DNA of 45,439 bases, from the NCBI GenBank assembly GCA_017461565.1, contig JAFTXQ010000001.1:1-45439 (forward strand). Reading direction: 5' to 3'. The notes under the pieces were generated by a model. The model saw only the letters and a program-made list of their open reading frames with translations, was not told where the DNA came from and searched no databases. The DNA comes from Oscillospiraceae bacterium. Its GTDB lineage: Bacteria > Bacillota > Clostridia > Oscillospirales > Ruminococcaceae. The position numbers and the translations under genes were made by a program. Below, in pieces: positions 24,677 to 32,872 of this stretch (position 1 is its first letter; every line of letters starts with the position of its first letter).

Positions 24677-24710
24677 AAAATGAGTTCGGTATTATGCCGG
24701 ACTCATTTTT
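24677..24710 (+). terminator. Terminator of guaB
   Basis: A 13-bp stem with one G-T pair (24677-24689 with 24697-24709) directly followed by T residues. Confidence 0.88.
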
Positions 24711-25172
24711 AGTTTTGAAAAAATCCTTTTGCTGTTAAATCATTCATTTGGTATGTGAATGAATGCGTCAAAGTTTTCAGATCTCTCACCGTGGAACAAT
24801 TCGATTTTGAGCCTGCGAAGAGGTTTGCCATGACACCGTTATACATACAGTTTTTTTCGGTACATCCTTTGCGTGATATCGTGCTCAGCCAATTTCCATT
24901 TGCAGGCACTGTTTTTCTGCAATATGACGAGTATGGTTTTGTTCCTGTTTTGCTCATAAAAATATGCACCTTTAAAAGTGTATAACTTTTAAGGTGCATA
25001 TCATTTTTAACTTTTGCGGTTTTTTATGTCTTGGGTGTCAAAATTTCGTATTTTGTGTGGAAAGCACCAAAATTCTTCGGTGTGGGATTTAAGATGTATT
25101 TCTTATATGTTCGTAAAGGTTGAGGTGCGTTTCATGTGTTCGGTTCCCGGCATAACTCCACAGCCCTTATAT
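24711..25172 (+). other. Intergenic stretch with a long inverted repeat and no secure gene
   Basis: About 460 bases with no convincing gene. A near-perfect inverted repeat of 17-18 bp (24962-25001) is followed by TTTTT. Two overlapping frames on opposite strands stay open for 75-95 codons (24755-24985 plus, 24709-24999 minus), but neither has a firm ribosome site or a recognisable domain. It could be a decayed gene or a dispersed repeat. Confidence 0.5.
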
Positions 25173-27023
25173 TTAATTAACACACAATGATAATATGCGA
25201 CTTATATCCTCTTCATAATCATAAATGATATTTCCGTTTTCTATAATGCAATCGCCGATGTGTTCCAGTGCAGCAGCGTTAATTACTTCATAAGCGGTTT
25301 CGGGTAATGTTCCGATGCTACGGCAGAATTCTTCGGGTTCTCCGTCATAGAGAGCTTTCAGAAGCATTATCAGATCTGTGTCTAAGGACTCTGCAAGAGC
25401 ACGCCATTCGTCGGGTAATGACGAAAAATCATATTGCGAGTGTACCTCAAGCGACGCCTGCTCCGTGCGAAGCTCAAACACTTCTTCCTCGATCTTATAT
25501 GTTAGCTCATTGCGTTGCTCTTCGGGAAGTGCATCCTCGTATTCCTCTATGATAAGCTTTTTGGCTATTTCGTCAGAGGCACGGCGTATTTCAGCAAGAT
25601 TTGATACATCTATCTCTACCTTTTGTGGAGCAGCAGGAGAATAGCCATAGGTTGTGGAGATATCCTCGTCATAATTCGGCTTTTTCTTTTTTTTGCGCTC
25701 TTTTGGCGGAGGGAATATTCCGTGTTCATCGCACCAGCTGTTCACAGCGTCGGGAACTATTGCCGAAAACTCTGCTTCCTTTGCGGCGCTGTACAGCTTG
25801 TCACGGTTAAGAAAGTCGTCAAGGACTATCGACAAATTAGGAACGATGCTGTAACGGAAGCCTGTACGCTCACGTAGCACGGACTCGGTGCATTTCAGCA
25901 CGTATCCGATAAAGCTTCGATATGGGGCGTGTTCAAATTTTTCATAACAGGGACGGGCACGTTTAATGCAATAGCGTTCTGCGGCACTTATGCGGCACGT
26001 GTGGAAGCCGTCCATTCTGTCAAGATCTACATAAGCGCCTGCAAATGGAGTCCAGCTGTGGTCTTTTTTGGAGCGCCCGCAGATAAGCTCAAACAGAGAA
26101 ATATCACGGGCGGTGAAGTAAGCGTCCAGAGCAGTGAGTACTTTTTCAAGCACTTTATCAAACATTACGGATGTTTCTTCGGAAAAGAAGATGCTTCCCT
26201 TAAGGTTGTAGGATGAGCAGCCCATAAGATACTCAAGCTTACCGCAATAATTTTTATGCAGCAGATCAGTCGCTATCTTGTCAGGCGTGGTCTGATGTAT
26301 CGGAAAGAAACGCTCGTGCTCCGAAAAATCATCTCTTATCTCATTAAAGGCATAAAAATCCCTCAACCATATCGGCATGATCGTATCAAGATAGGGGCAG
26401 AACTCACGGCAGTTTTCCCAGACCCCAAGCAGCCTGTCAAATGAATCCTCAGATGACAGAACGCCGATCTTATTAAGAAGCTCATAGCAATATAGTATTA
26501 CATAGGGCTTGTCAGTCTTGTAGTAAATTCCCCTGCGTACATCGGTGCGCCATGTGAAATAGGTTCGCAGCTGTTCTATCGACAGAGCGCCGTATATAGG
26601 ACGTTCTACCGCACAGAATGCGCTGCGCCCGAAATCATCCGTCACATCCTGCATAAATTCGCCCTGCTTTATGAGGGTGAGCTCGGCGCACTGACGGAGC
26701 ATATATCCATTGTAAAATGTCTGTCCAAGCTCACGCATTTGCCGTATCTTTTCGGTGATGGGAAGCGAAGGATCGGGTGATTCGGGAGGATATGCAAGCT
26801 CATCGGCGCAAAGCTCCTGTGATGGCTGTTGCGGCTTTTTGTCATAACGGATGTTTTCACGTGGCGGTATTTTTTCGCCCCCGAAGATCATTTCCTTGGC
26901 GTCACGTATAGCGTCATCCACAACATTTTCTATTTTCTTGCGGATTATCCGCTGCACTTCCTTCTCTATCTCTTTTTTGGTCTTTGCTGCGCTGTTTATT
27001 ATCAGCTTGAATCCGTCTGCCAT
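25173..27023 (-). CDS. TerB N-terminal domain protein
   Basis: A 616-residue soluble protein. The N-terminal third carries the TerB_N domain: GQTFYNGYMLRQCAEL, then IYGALSIEQLRTYFTWRTDV and RRGIYYKTDKPYVILYCYEL, matching the family 'Ls..Ql.YF.WR...R.g......yi.LY.yELiN' pattern. A long middle region lacks a recognised fold, a lysine-rich stretch (KERKKKKKP) forms a hinge, and the acidic C-terminus (LTYKIEEEVFELR onward) may be a TerB_C-like domain. TerB-containing proteins are linked to tellurite and phage or colicin resistance clusters, but no biochemical role is established. There is no signal peptide. It starts 47 bases after the Abi gene, in the same run. Confidence 0.78.
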   Translation of the reverse strand: MADGFKLIINSAAKTKKEIEKEVQRIIRKKIENVVDDAIRDAKEMIFGGEKIPPRENIRYDKKPQQPSQELCADELAYPPESPDPSLPITEKIRQMRELGQTFYNGYMLRQCAELTLIKQGEFMQDVTDDFGRSAFCAVERPIYGALSIEQLRTYFTWRTDVRRGIYYKTDKPYVILYCYELLNKIGVLSSEDSFDRLLGVWENCREFCPYLDTIMPIWLRDFYAFNEIRDDFSEHERFFPIHQTTPDKIATDLLHKNYCGKLEYLMGCSSYNLKGSIFFSEETSVMFDKVLEKVLTALDAYFTARDISLFELICGRSKKDHSWTPFAGAYVDLDRMDGFHTCRISAAERYCIKRARPCYEKFEHAPYRSFIGYVLKCTESVLRERTGFRYSIVPNLSIVLDDFLNRDKLYSAAKEAEFSAIVPDAVNSWCDEHGIFPPPKERKKKKKPNYDEDISTTYGYSPAAPQKVEIDVSNLAEIRRASDEIAKKLIIEEYEDALPEEQRNELTYKIEEEVFELRTEQASLEVHSQYDFSSLPDEWRALAESLDTDLIMLLKALYDGEPEEFCRSIGTLPETAYEVINAAALEHIGDCIIENGNIIYDYEEDISRILSLCVN

Positions 27024-27070
27024 GCTATCACCGCCTTATACAGATATTGCCGCACTGGGCGGCAATCATC

Positions 27071-27943
27071 TCAAATATCGTTGAATGTTATTTCTTCCTC
27101 CCAGTCGTCAGGGAAGCCGAGATGCTCAAGACGTATCACATCCGAGTTGTTCTTTATGGATCGTGCAAGAGGCTTTACCACTTTTGTGTTCCAATCCACT
27201 TTGTTATGATAGAGCTGTTTCATCACCATTATATAACCGAAAACATCACTATCAAGCTCGTATCTCAGTCCTCTCGGCTTTTTCGGAAGAACAGGAAAAG
27301 TGTTTCCGTACAGCCTGTTATAGTGTGCGCAGTAATTGCGAAGCTCATTAAGGCAGAAGATCCAGTTGTCCAGATCCGAGCTGCCGCAGCTGTAATATGT
27401 ATCGGCAAGCTCCTTCTTATCGGCATTGTGCATATCCTTATAGAAAAACGCAAGCGTACCGAAGCTGAACAGCTCCATAATTACCCAGAGCGGAAAGTCG
27501 CCCTGATATTTATTGTTATAGTGCTTTACAAAGGCCCTGTCCTCATTGGTCTCCACGAGATGGCGTATTTTGGACATAAAGGCGTTGTGATTATGGCGGA
27601 AATCAAAATTTGAAGAGTTGAGATATCCCAGTGCGCCGTATTTAAGTGCATGGTAGTTGGAGATCGCAGCACGCAGTGCTATCTCTATCTCCTCAAGCGC
27701 TGCTATCAGGATACTTCTCAGCTTGCGGTCGAACTCATAAACACGCATGATATTTTCAAATGTAGTTCCTGCCTCATATCTGTCCTTGCTTACAGTAAAA
27801 GGCTGAAAATAGTTGGAGAGGCGGAAATAGTTGATGTATTTCAGTGTTTCCTCTGCGTATTTCTGGTCCTCTATTATACAGCCACGCTCTCTCAGCTTTG
27901 CTATCTGCTCTTTTATGGTTGCGGGCAGCTTCTTTTTTGCCAT
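27071..27943 (-). CDS. Abi_2 (AbiD/AbiF-type) abortive infection protein with HEPN motif
   Basis: A 290-residue cytosolic protein of the Abi_2 family. Family signs: an N-terminal YINYFRLSNYFQPF, IMRVYEFDRKLRSILIAALEEIEIALR, PLWVIMELFSFGTLAFFY and NELRNYCAHYNRLY. The last contains R-x4-H (R202-H207), the HEPN ribonuclease catalytic pattern, so it is probably an RNA-cleaving toxin that stops growth on phage infection. AAGGAG precedes the ATG. The start is only 19 bases after the gpsA stop, so it shares the housekeeping transcript. The intergenic gaps are too short for an upstream antitoxin RNA of the AbiF kind, so control of toxicity is unexplained. Confidence 0.9.
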   Translation of the reverse strand: MAKKKLPATIKEQIAKLRERGCIIEDQKYAEETLKYINYFRLSNYFQPFTVSKDRYEAGTTFENIMRVYEFDRKLRSILIAALEEIEIALRAAISNYHALKYGALGYLNSSNFDFRHNHNAFMSKIRHLVETNEDRAFVKHYNNKYQGDFPLWVIMELFSFGTLAFFYKDMHNADKKELADTYYSCGSSDLDNWIFCLNELRNYCAHYNRLYGNTFPVLPKKPRGLRYELDSDVFGYIMVMKQLYHNKVDWNTKVVKPLARSIKNNSDVIRLEHLGFPDDWEEEITFNDI

Positions 27944-27962
27944 AGTAACTCCTTATGCAGTA

Positions 27963-28964
27963 TCAATCCATCCAGAATGCTTCTCGCTCGTGCTTGCTTT
28001 CCCTTGTCATAAGGGCAGAAAGGCTCTGCGAGGGTTCGCCGCCCTCGTAGCATATCTTTACTATCTGTCTTATTATAGGTGTATCGATTCCGTTGTCCTT
28101 TGCAAGGCGAAGTGCGACCTTACTGCTGAGATATCCCTCTACCGTGCCTACCTGCGCAACCGCTTCCGCAGCAGGGACACCCTCGCCGATGAGCTTTCCT
28201 GCACGGAAGTTTCTGGAGTGCAGGGATGTGCAGGTAACGATAAGGTCGCCGATGCCCGCCATGCCGGTGAATGTTTTCCAGTTAGCTCCGAGACCAACTC
28301 CAAGGCGGGTTATCTCGGTCATACCTCTGGTCATCAGCGCAGCAATGGTGTTGTCGCCAAGACCCATACCTCTTGCGATACCGCAGCCGAGGGCAATGGG
28401 ATTTTTAAGCACACCGCCAAGCTCACAGCCTGCAACGTCGTCGTTTATATATATTCTGTAACACTCATTTGAAAGAGTTTCCTGAATGTATTTTGCAGTA
28501 TCAGGGTCATAGCCTGCGCATACCTCGGTAGTGGGAACAAGGCGTGCCACTTCTTCAGCATGGCAGGGGCCTGTTATAACTCCGATGGGATTAAGGGGAA
28601 GTTCCTCACGGATTATCTGTGAAAGACGGTTTCCTGTGTCTGCTTCCAGTCCCTTGCTGACATTAATGACTACGGTTGACTTATCCATAAACGGCTTGAC
28701 CGCACGGACAGCCTCACGGAAAAAGGGAGAGGGAATAGCCACAAGCACTATATCCGCACCGCTTACGCAGGATGGGTCAGTGGTGACGCCGAGTGCGTCG
28801 GGAAGCCTTACTCCGGGGAGAAGACGCTTGTGCTCACGCTCAGTGATAAGCTGCTGAGCCTCCTGTTCGAACTTTGTCCATGTTATTACATCGTGACCGT
28901 GTGCGGTGAGCATTACGCCGAGGGCGGTGCCATAGCCACAGCCGAGTATAGTTATCTTTGCCAT
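27963..28964 (-). CDS. gpsA: NAD(P)H-dependent glycerol-3-phosphate dehydrogenase
   Basis: Cytosolic enzyme (333 residues) making sn-glycerol 3-phosphate for phospholipids. It sits next to plsY, which uses its product. The catalytic Lys lies in GVLKNPIALGCGIARG, and the C-terminal motifs GLGDNTIAALMTRGMTEI and FTGMAGIGDLIVTC are canonical. Two departures are seen. The dinucleotide loop reads GCGYGTALG, one residue shorter than GxGxWGTALA, giving GxGxG. The substrate loop is TGPCHAEEVA instead of SGPSHAEEV. AGGAGG precedes the ATG. plsY ends nine bases upstream. Confidence 0.94.
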   Translation of the reverse strand: MAKITILGCGYGTALGVMLTAHGHDVITWTKFEQEAQQLITEREHKRLLPGVRLPDALGVTTDPSCVSGADIVLVAIPSPFFREAVRAVKPFMDKSTVVINVSKGLEADTGNRLSQIIREELPLNPIGVITGPCHAEEVARLVPTTEVCAGYDPDTAKYIQETLSNECYRIYINDDVAGCELGGVLKNPIALGCGIARGMGLGDNTIAALMTRGMTEITRLGVGLGANWKTFTGMAGIGDLIVTCTSLHSRNFRAGKLIGEGVPAAEAVAQVGTVEGYLSSKVALRLAKDNGIDTPIIRQIVKICYEGGEPSQSLSALMTRESKHEREAFWMD

Positions 28965-28973
28965 AACGCCTCC

Positions 28974-29639
28974 TTAGGACTTCGCCTTTTCGCCAAGCTT
29001 CTTTTCGGTGTGATTAAGAAGCCGCTGGATATTTCCACGGTGCATGAATACGATAAGCGCCGCTGTAAGTCCGCCGAGGATAGAGTTTACTATTCCCGAG
29101 GGATCCTTGTCGATGAAATATGTGAATACAAGCGCTGTTATGAAGAAGCAGGAGGAAGCTATGCAGCTTCCGAGGGAAACATATCTTGTTATTGCAACAA
29201 GGATGATGAATATGCTGAGGAGTATCACAGCGGAGCGCCAGTCAAGTGTAAAGATAGCCGAGATAGCGGCAAGAACGCCCTTTCCGCCTTTGAAGTTGTA
29301 GTAAACAGGGAACACGTGTCCTACGACCACCATCAGCACCGCCATGTATCCGACCCAGTTCATTCCGAGGGAGAGATCCATCGTGTCGATACCGCCGATA
29401 TACAGGAATGACAATCTTATGATAATGACCGAAAGCACCGCCTTAGCCACATCACCGAGAAGCACTATTCCTGCGATCGCCTTGCCCTGTGTTCTGAGGG
29501 TGTTGGTAAGACCAGCGTTTCCACTTCCCATCGTGCGGATATCCTTGCCCGTCCTGAGCTTTGTGACGATTATCGAGGTGTTTATGCCGCCGAGGAGATA
29601 CGGCACTACAAGCATTATGATATAACAGATCCATTCCAT
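28974..29639 (-). CDS. plsY: Acyl-phosphate:glycerol-3-phosphate acyltransferase PlsY
   Basis: Integral membrane enzyme (221 residues, about six helices) that transfers the acyl group from acyl phosphate to glycerol 3-phosphate, the first membrane step of phospholipid synthesis. The three family motifs are present: GGINTSIIVTK, GSGNAGLTNTLRT (usually GSGNPGATN) and GHVFPVYYNFKGGKGVL. The start codon overlaps the upstream stop (TAATG), so translation is coupled. gpsA follows directly, giving a lipid-precursor pair. Confidence 0.95.
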   Translation of the reverse strand: MEWICYIIMLVVPYLLGGINTSIIVTKLRTGKDIRTMGSGNAGLTNTLRTQGKAIAGIVLLGDVAKAVLSVIIIRLSFLYIGGIDTMDLSLGMNWVGYMAVLMVVVGHVFPVYYNFKGGKGVLAAISAIFTLDWRSAVILLSIFIILVAITRYVSLGSCIASSCFFITALVFTYFIDKDPSGIVNSILGGLTAALIVFMHRGNIQRLLNHTEKKLGEKAKS

Positions 29640-30169
29640 TATTCTGAAGCTTCCTTTCGGATTATTTTAAATTCCGGATTTTTGCTGCGCAGAAACGCCA
29701 GCGCAACAGCGTTTGTGCCGTAGCCGGGGAACGGCATGTGTATCGGTTTTTTGTGTCCGTTAACTGTAAGCGTAAGACGTGTGCGTGCAAGCTCAGTCGC
29801 CTTAATATCTGCGTATCTCAGCAAATATATCCTGTGTGCAGAAAAGAAAACGAAGTGCTTGTCCATATATCGGTGTCCATCGGCGCATTTTGCATCGGGA
29901 TATTGCGCAAGTATATCGTTTCGATCGCTTTCCGCCATTGCGGTTAGCTGCTTTTTCAGCCTGAACGGAGTTGTGATGAAATTGTCGATAAGCGACCACA
30001 AGCCCAGTGCAAACGCAACCGCATATATTGCAATTATGACCTTGTCCCATGTGTTTTCCAATGAAAAGTCATTGAATGCATACATTATCGAGATAAACAC
30101 CAACAGCAGGATATTTGAAATGATGACATTCAAGTAGTGCTTATAGTAATCGGACAGTATCCGTTTCAT
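29639..30169 (-). CDS. Membrane protein of unknown function between der and plsY
   Basis: A 176-residue protein with two transmembrane helices near the N-terminus (about 13-32 and 42-64), and a cytosolic part with beta-strand pattern (HFVFFSAHRIYLLRYADI, RLTLTVNGHKKPIHM). That part looks like a small PH-like or DUF domain often fused to paired helices. No specific family is recognised. The start ATG directly follows the der stop (TAAATG) and its stop overlaps plsY, so it is an integral part of the operon. Confidence 0.75.
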   Translation of the reverse strand: MKRILSDYYKHYLNVIISNILLLVFISIMYAFNDFSLENTWDKVIIAIYAVAFALGLWSLIDNFITTPFRLKKQLTAMAESDRNDILAQYPDAKCADGHRYMDKHFVFFSAHRIYLLRYADIKATELARTRLTLTVNGHKKPIHMPFPGYGTNAVALAFLRSKNPEFKIIRKEASE

Positions 30170-31486
30170 TTATTCGCCTCTTTCACGGATGGTAAGCTTT
30201 ATCGGAGTTGCTTCCAGTCCAAAGGTCTCACGTATCTGGTTTTCGATGTATCTCTGATAGGAGTAGTGGAAAAGCTCCTTGCTGTTGCAGAACACAACGA
30301 AATTCGGAGGATTTGTGGAAGCCTGGGTCATATAGTATACCTTCAGGCGCTTGCCCTTATCGGAGGGCGGCTGGACTCTTGATGTAGCATAGCTCAGCAT
30401 ATCGTTCAGGACACCTGTCGAGATACGGATAGAATGCTGCTCGTGTACAAACTTTATCATATCAAAAAGCTTATCCACACGCTGTCCTGTCTTTGCCGAG
30501 ATGAAAACAAACGGAGCATAGGACATAAAGGAGAAATCCACCTCAAGCTTGGTTGTGAACTCCTTCATAGTCTTGTCTGTCTTATCGGGAACAGCGTCCC
30601 ACTTGTTTACTGCGATAACGCACGCCTTGCCCTTGTCGTGGGCATAGCCTGCCACCTTACTGTCCTGCTCGGTGAAGCCTACTGTTGCGTCGATAACGAT
30701 AACGCATACATCAGCTCTGTCCACCGCCATAAGCGCACGCAGCACACTGAAATGCTCAATGTTTTCTGTCACCTTTGCTTTGCGGCGCATACCTGCTGTG
30801 TCGATGAAAATGAATTTTTCACCGTTTCGCTCGATAGTTGAGTCGATAGCGTCACGGGTGGTTCCTGCGATATCGGAGACAATGGAGCGCTCCTCGCCTG
30901 CGATGTAGTTGATAAGCGAGGACTTACCTACATTTGGTTTGCCGATAACAGCCACCTTGATAGCCTCTTCCTCATAATCCTCTTCGGTATCGGGCGGAAG
31001 CTGGTCGAACACTGCTTCAAGCAGGTCGCCTGTTCCGTGACCGTGAACGGAGGATACAGCGATAGGATCGCCAAGACCGAGGTTGTAGAACTCGTATATC
31101 TCGGGCGGAGGCTCGCCTATGCCATCCACCTTGTTGACAGCAAGGACGATAGGCTTGCCGCTCTTCATAAGCATAGCTGCCACATCGCTGTCGTTGGCAG
31201 TGACGCCCGTAGTGATATCAGTAACAAAAATGATGGCGTCTGCACGCTCGATAGCAAGCATAGCCTGCTCTCTCATCTGAGCAAGGATGATATCGTCCGT
31301 CTTAGGCTCGATACCGCCCGTGTCGATAAGCATGAACTCTCTGTTGAGCCACTCGCATTTGCTGTAAATTCTGTCACGGGTAACGCCGGGCTTGTCATCA
31401 ACGATGGATAAACGCTTGCCCACAAGTTTATTGAATAATGTGGATTTGCCCACATTAGGTCGACCCACTATTGCTACTACCTGCAT
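30170..31486 (-). CDS. der: Ribosome assembly GTPase Der (EngA)
   Basis: Essential GTPase for 50S subunit maturation (438 residues). Two GTPase domains in tandem: the first with GRPNVGKSTLFN, DTGG and NKVD, the second with GKPNVGKSSLINYI, DTAGMRRK and NKWD. A C-terminal KH-like domain (GKRLKVYYMTQASTNPPNFV) follows. ATG 31486 gives MQVVAIVGRPNVGKS, the normal Der N-terminus. An in-frame ATG 13 codons upstream lies on the promoter and is rejected. It is the first gene of the run that continues to the TerB gene. Confidence 0.96.
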   Translation of the reverse strand: MQVVAIVGRPNVGKSTLFNKLVGKRLSIVDDKPGVTRDRIYSKCEWLNREFMLIDTGGIEPKTDDIILAQMREQAMLAIERADAIIFVTDITTGVTANDSDVAAMLMKSGKPIVLAVNKVDGIGEPPPEIYEFYNLGLGDPIAVSSVHGHGTGDLLEAVFDQLPPDTEEDYEEEAIKVAVIGKPNVGKSSLINYIAGEERSIVSDIAGTTRDAIDSTIERNGEKFIFIDTAGMRRKAKVTENIEHFSVLRALMAVDRADVCVIVIDATVGFTEQDSKVAGYAHDKGKACVIAVNKWDAVPDKTDKTMKEFTTKLEVDFSFMSYAPFVFISAKTGQRVDKLFDMIKFVHEQHSIRISTGVLNDMLSYATSRVQPPSDKGKRLKVYYMTQASTNPPNFVVFCNSKELFHYSYQRYIENQIRETFGLEATPIKLTIRERGE

Positions 31487-31529
31487 TTTATATCCTGCCT
31501 TTCTGTCAGCCACATAATTATACAATTAT

Positions 31530-31558
31530 AGTATACCACACTGTTTTGTTTTTTTCAA
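31530..31558 (-). promoter_or_regulatory. Promoter of the der-plsY-gpsA-abi run
   Basis: Minus-strand TTGAAA (31558-31553), 17 bases, TATACT (31535-31530), about 45 bases before the der start. No other strong promoter was noticed between here and the end of the TerB gene. Confidence 0.75.
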
Positions 31559-31614
31559 GGAATATTGAAAAAAAGCTTATCTTCCTTATGGCACAGCAGC
31601 TGTTGTGAAGCAAC

Positions 31615-31646
31615 AAAAAGCCGCTTCTGACAATATCGGAAGCGGC
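31615..31646 (-). terminator. Terminator of the YjdF-like unit
   Basis: GCCGCTTC (31620-31627) pairs with GAAGCGGC (31639-31646). On the minus strand five T (31619-31615) follow. Confidence 0.85.
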
Positions 31647-31654
31647 GAAGTGGA

Positions 31655-31756
31655 TCAGTCTGTACAAAGCAGCCTGTTCTTGTATTTCACGGCAAGATAT
31701 ATCGCATATCCTGCGGATACAACGGTAAGGAATATTGTTGCGATGATATGTGACAT
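31655..31756 (-). CDS. Possible 33-residue membrane microprotein
   Basis: The frame begins MSHIIATIF with one hydrophobic helix and a basic tail (KYKNRL). Its stop lies nine bases before the terminator hairpin, so it is within the transcript of the YjdF-like gene, 26 bases after that gene's stop. There is no good ribosome site, so this is tentative. The shape recalls short FeoB-associated proteins, but the cysteine cluster is absent. Confidence 0.35.
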   Translation of the reverse strand: MSHIIATIFLTVVSAGYAIYLAVKYKNRLLCTD

Positions 31757-31782
31757 CTGCAAGCATGGAATTTATTAAGCGC

Positions 31783-32646
31783 TTACCCGTTGTCTGTTGT
31801 GACGCAGCTTTCGCTTGATTCCTCTTCCTGTAATTCCAGCGGAGTGATGATAAAGCTTTCTGCAAATTTATATTTGTCACGTCTGTGTATATACAAAAAG
31901 CCGAATACACAGAACACTACTGCTCCCAGCATATTGACAAACATATCCTTCATGGTGTCGTGCAGACCTATATCAAGCGTTCCGCCTTCGATACGTGCCA
32001 ACTCTTCTCCGCCTTCGCCGTAAAGAATGCTGTGAGTTATTCCGTCTATCTTTATCTCTTCGTTTTTGCCATCCGGATGAAGCTTTACGCTCGATATTTC
32101 GCTGACGATGCGGTCCTTTTGCGTATCAAACCTAAGAAGACAGTCTACGGAGTATTCGCCGAATTCCCAAAGTACACCTACGGTCATAGAAAAGCAAAAT
32201 GATACCAGCGCTACAAACATCGGAGTCATATTGATGCGTTTTGAATGGGTGTTGAGCAGATCGATTATACCAAAGCCTACCGCAGCGGCAAGAAATCCCG
32301 TAATCGTATGCAGCATGGTATCCCAGAACGGTATGTGCCCATAAAAATTTGCCATTTCGCCCAGTATCTCAGCGGCGAACACAAATACAAACACGGCAAT
32401 CTCCAGCACACTGGGGAAATTGACCTTGAATGTGTTTCTGAGAAAGAATGGTATGAACATAAGCAGCAGGGAAAGTCCGCACAGGAACACATTATGCCAG
32501 TCTCCCAGAAATATCATACGTATCATTATGCCGATTATGATGAGTCTCAGCACCGCATAGACGATCAGACTGCTTTTGTTTGAGTTGTGGTATTTGTCCG
32601 AAAGCGACTGTATGTAATCTCCTCTTTTTGTTTTTGTCCTTGCCAT
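31783..32646 (-). CDS. YjdF/DUF2238-like integral membrane protein
   Basis: A 287-residue protein with about seven hydrophobic segments. The central signature HIPFWDTMLHTITGFLAAAVGF, then SMTVGVLWEFGEYSVDCLL and a late HDTMKDMFVNMLGA, matches the DUF2238 pattern 'WD.lLH...G', 'G.lWE..Ef..D' and 'DtmkDl..d..Ga'. An extra loop (about residues 175-235) carries charged beta-like sequence. Function is unknown. ATG 32646 follows AAGGAG; an upstream in-frame ATG at 32727 lacks one. It is divergent from the SpoIID-like unit. Confidence 0.8.
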   Translation of the reverse strand: MARTKTKRGDYIQSLSDKYHNSNKSSLIVYAVLRLIIIGIMIRMIFLGDWHNVFLCGLSLLLMFIPFFLRNTFKVNFPSVLEIAVFVFVFAAEILGEMANFYGHIPFWDTMLHTITGFLAAAVGFGIIDLLNTHSKRINMTPMFVALVSFCFSMTVGVLWEFGEYSVDCLLRFDTQKDRIVSEISSVKLHPDGKNEEIKIDGITHSILYGEGGEELARIEGGTLDIGLHDTMKDMFVNMLGAVVFCVFGFLYIHRRDKYKFAESFIITPLELQEEESSESCVTTDNG

Positions 32647-32685
32647 GTTTATTCTCCTTGGGTCGTAACTGAATTGATATCTAAT

Positions 32686-32714
32686 ATAATAACATATTCG
32701 CAATGAAAAATCAA
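32686..32714 (-). promoter_or_regulatory. Promoter of the YjdF-like gene
   Basis: Minus-strand TTGATT (32714-32709), 17 bases, TATTAT (32691-32686). For the divergent unit a TATAAT occurs near 32782 on the plus strand without a clear -35. Confidence 0.6.
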
Positions 32715-32872
32715 TATTCATACACAAATGTGCAACAACATCGCAAAAATTTGAGAAATAACACTGCTGAAATGTTACGGTATAATTGGCAGATACAGTT
32801 CATATATTTACCTTGAAAGCCACAGTGCGGCGCATATTGAGTTGTTATGTGTGCGGAAAGGAGAGTTTACAC

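Noticed and set aside
27944-27962. AbiF-type antitoxin RNA beside the Abi_2 gene
   Set aside because: Only 19 bases separate gpsA and the Abi gene and 47 separate it from the TerB_N gene; no room for a structured RNA.
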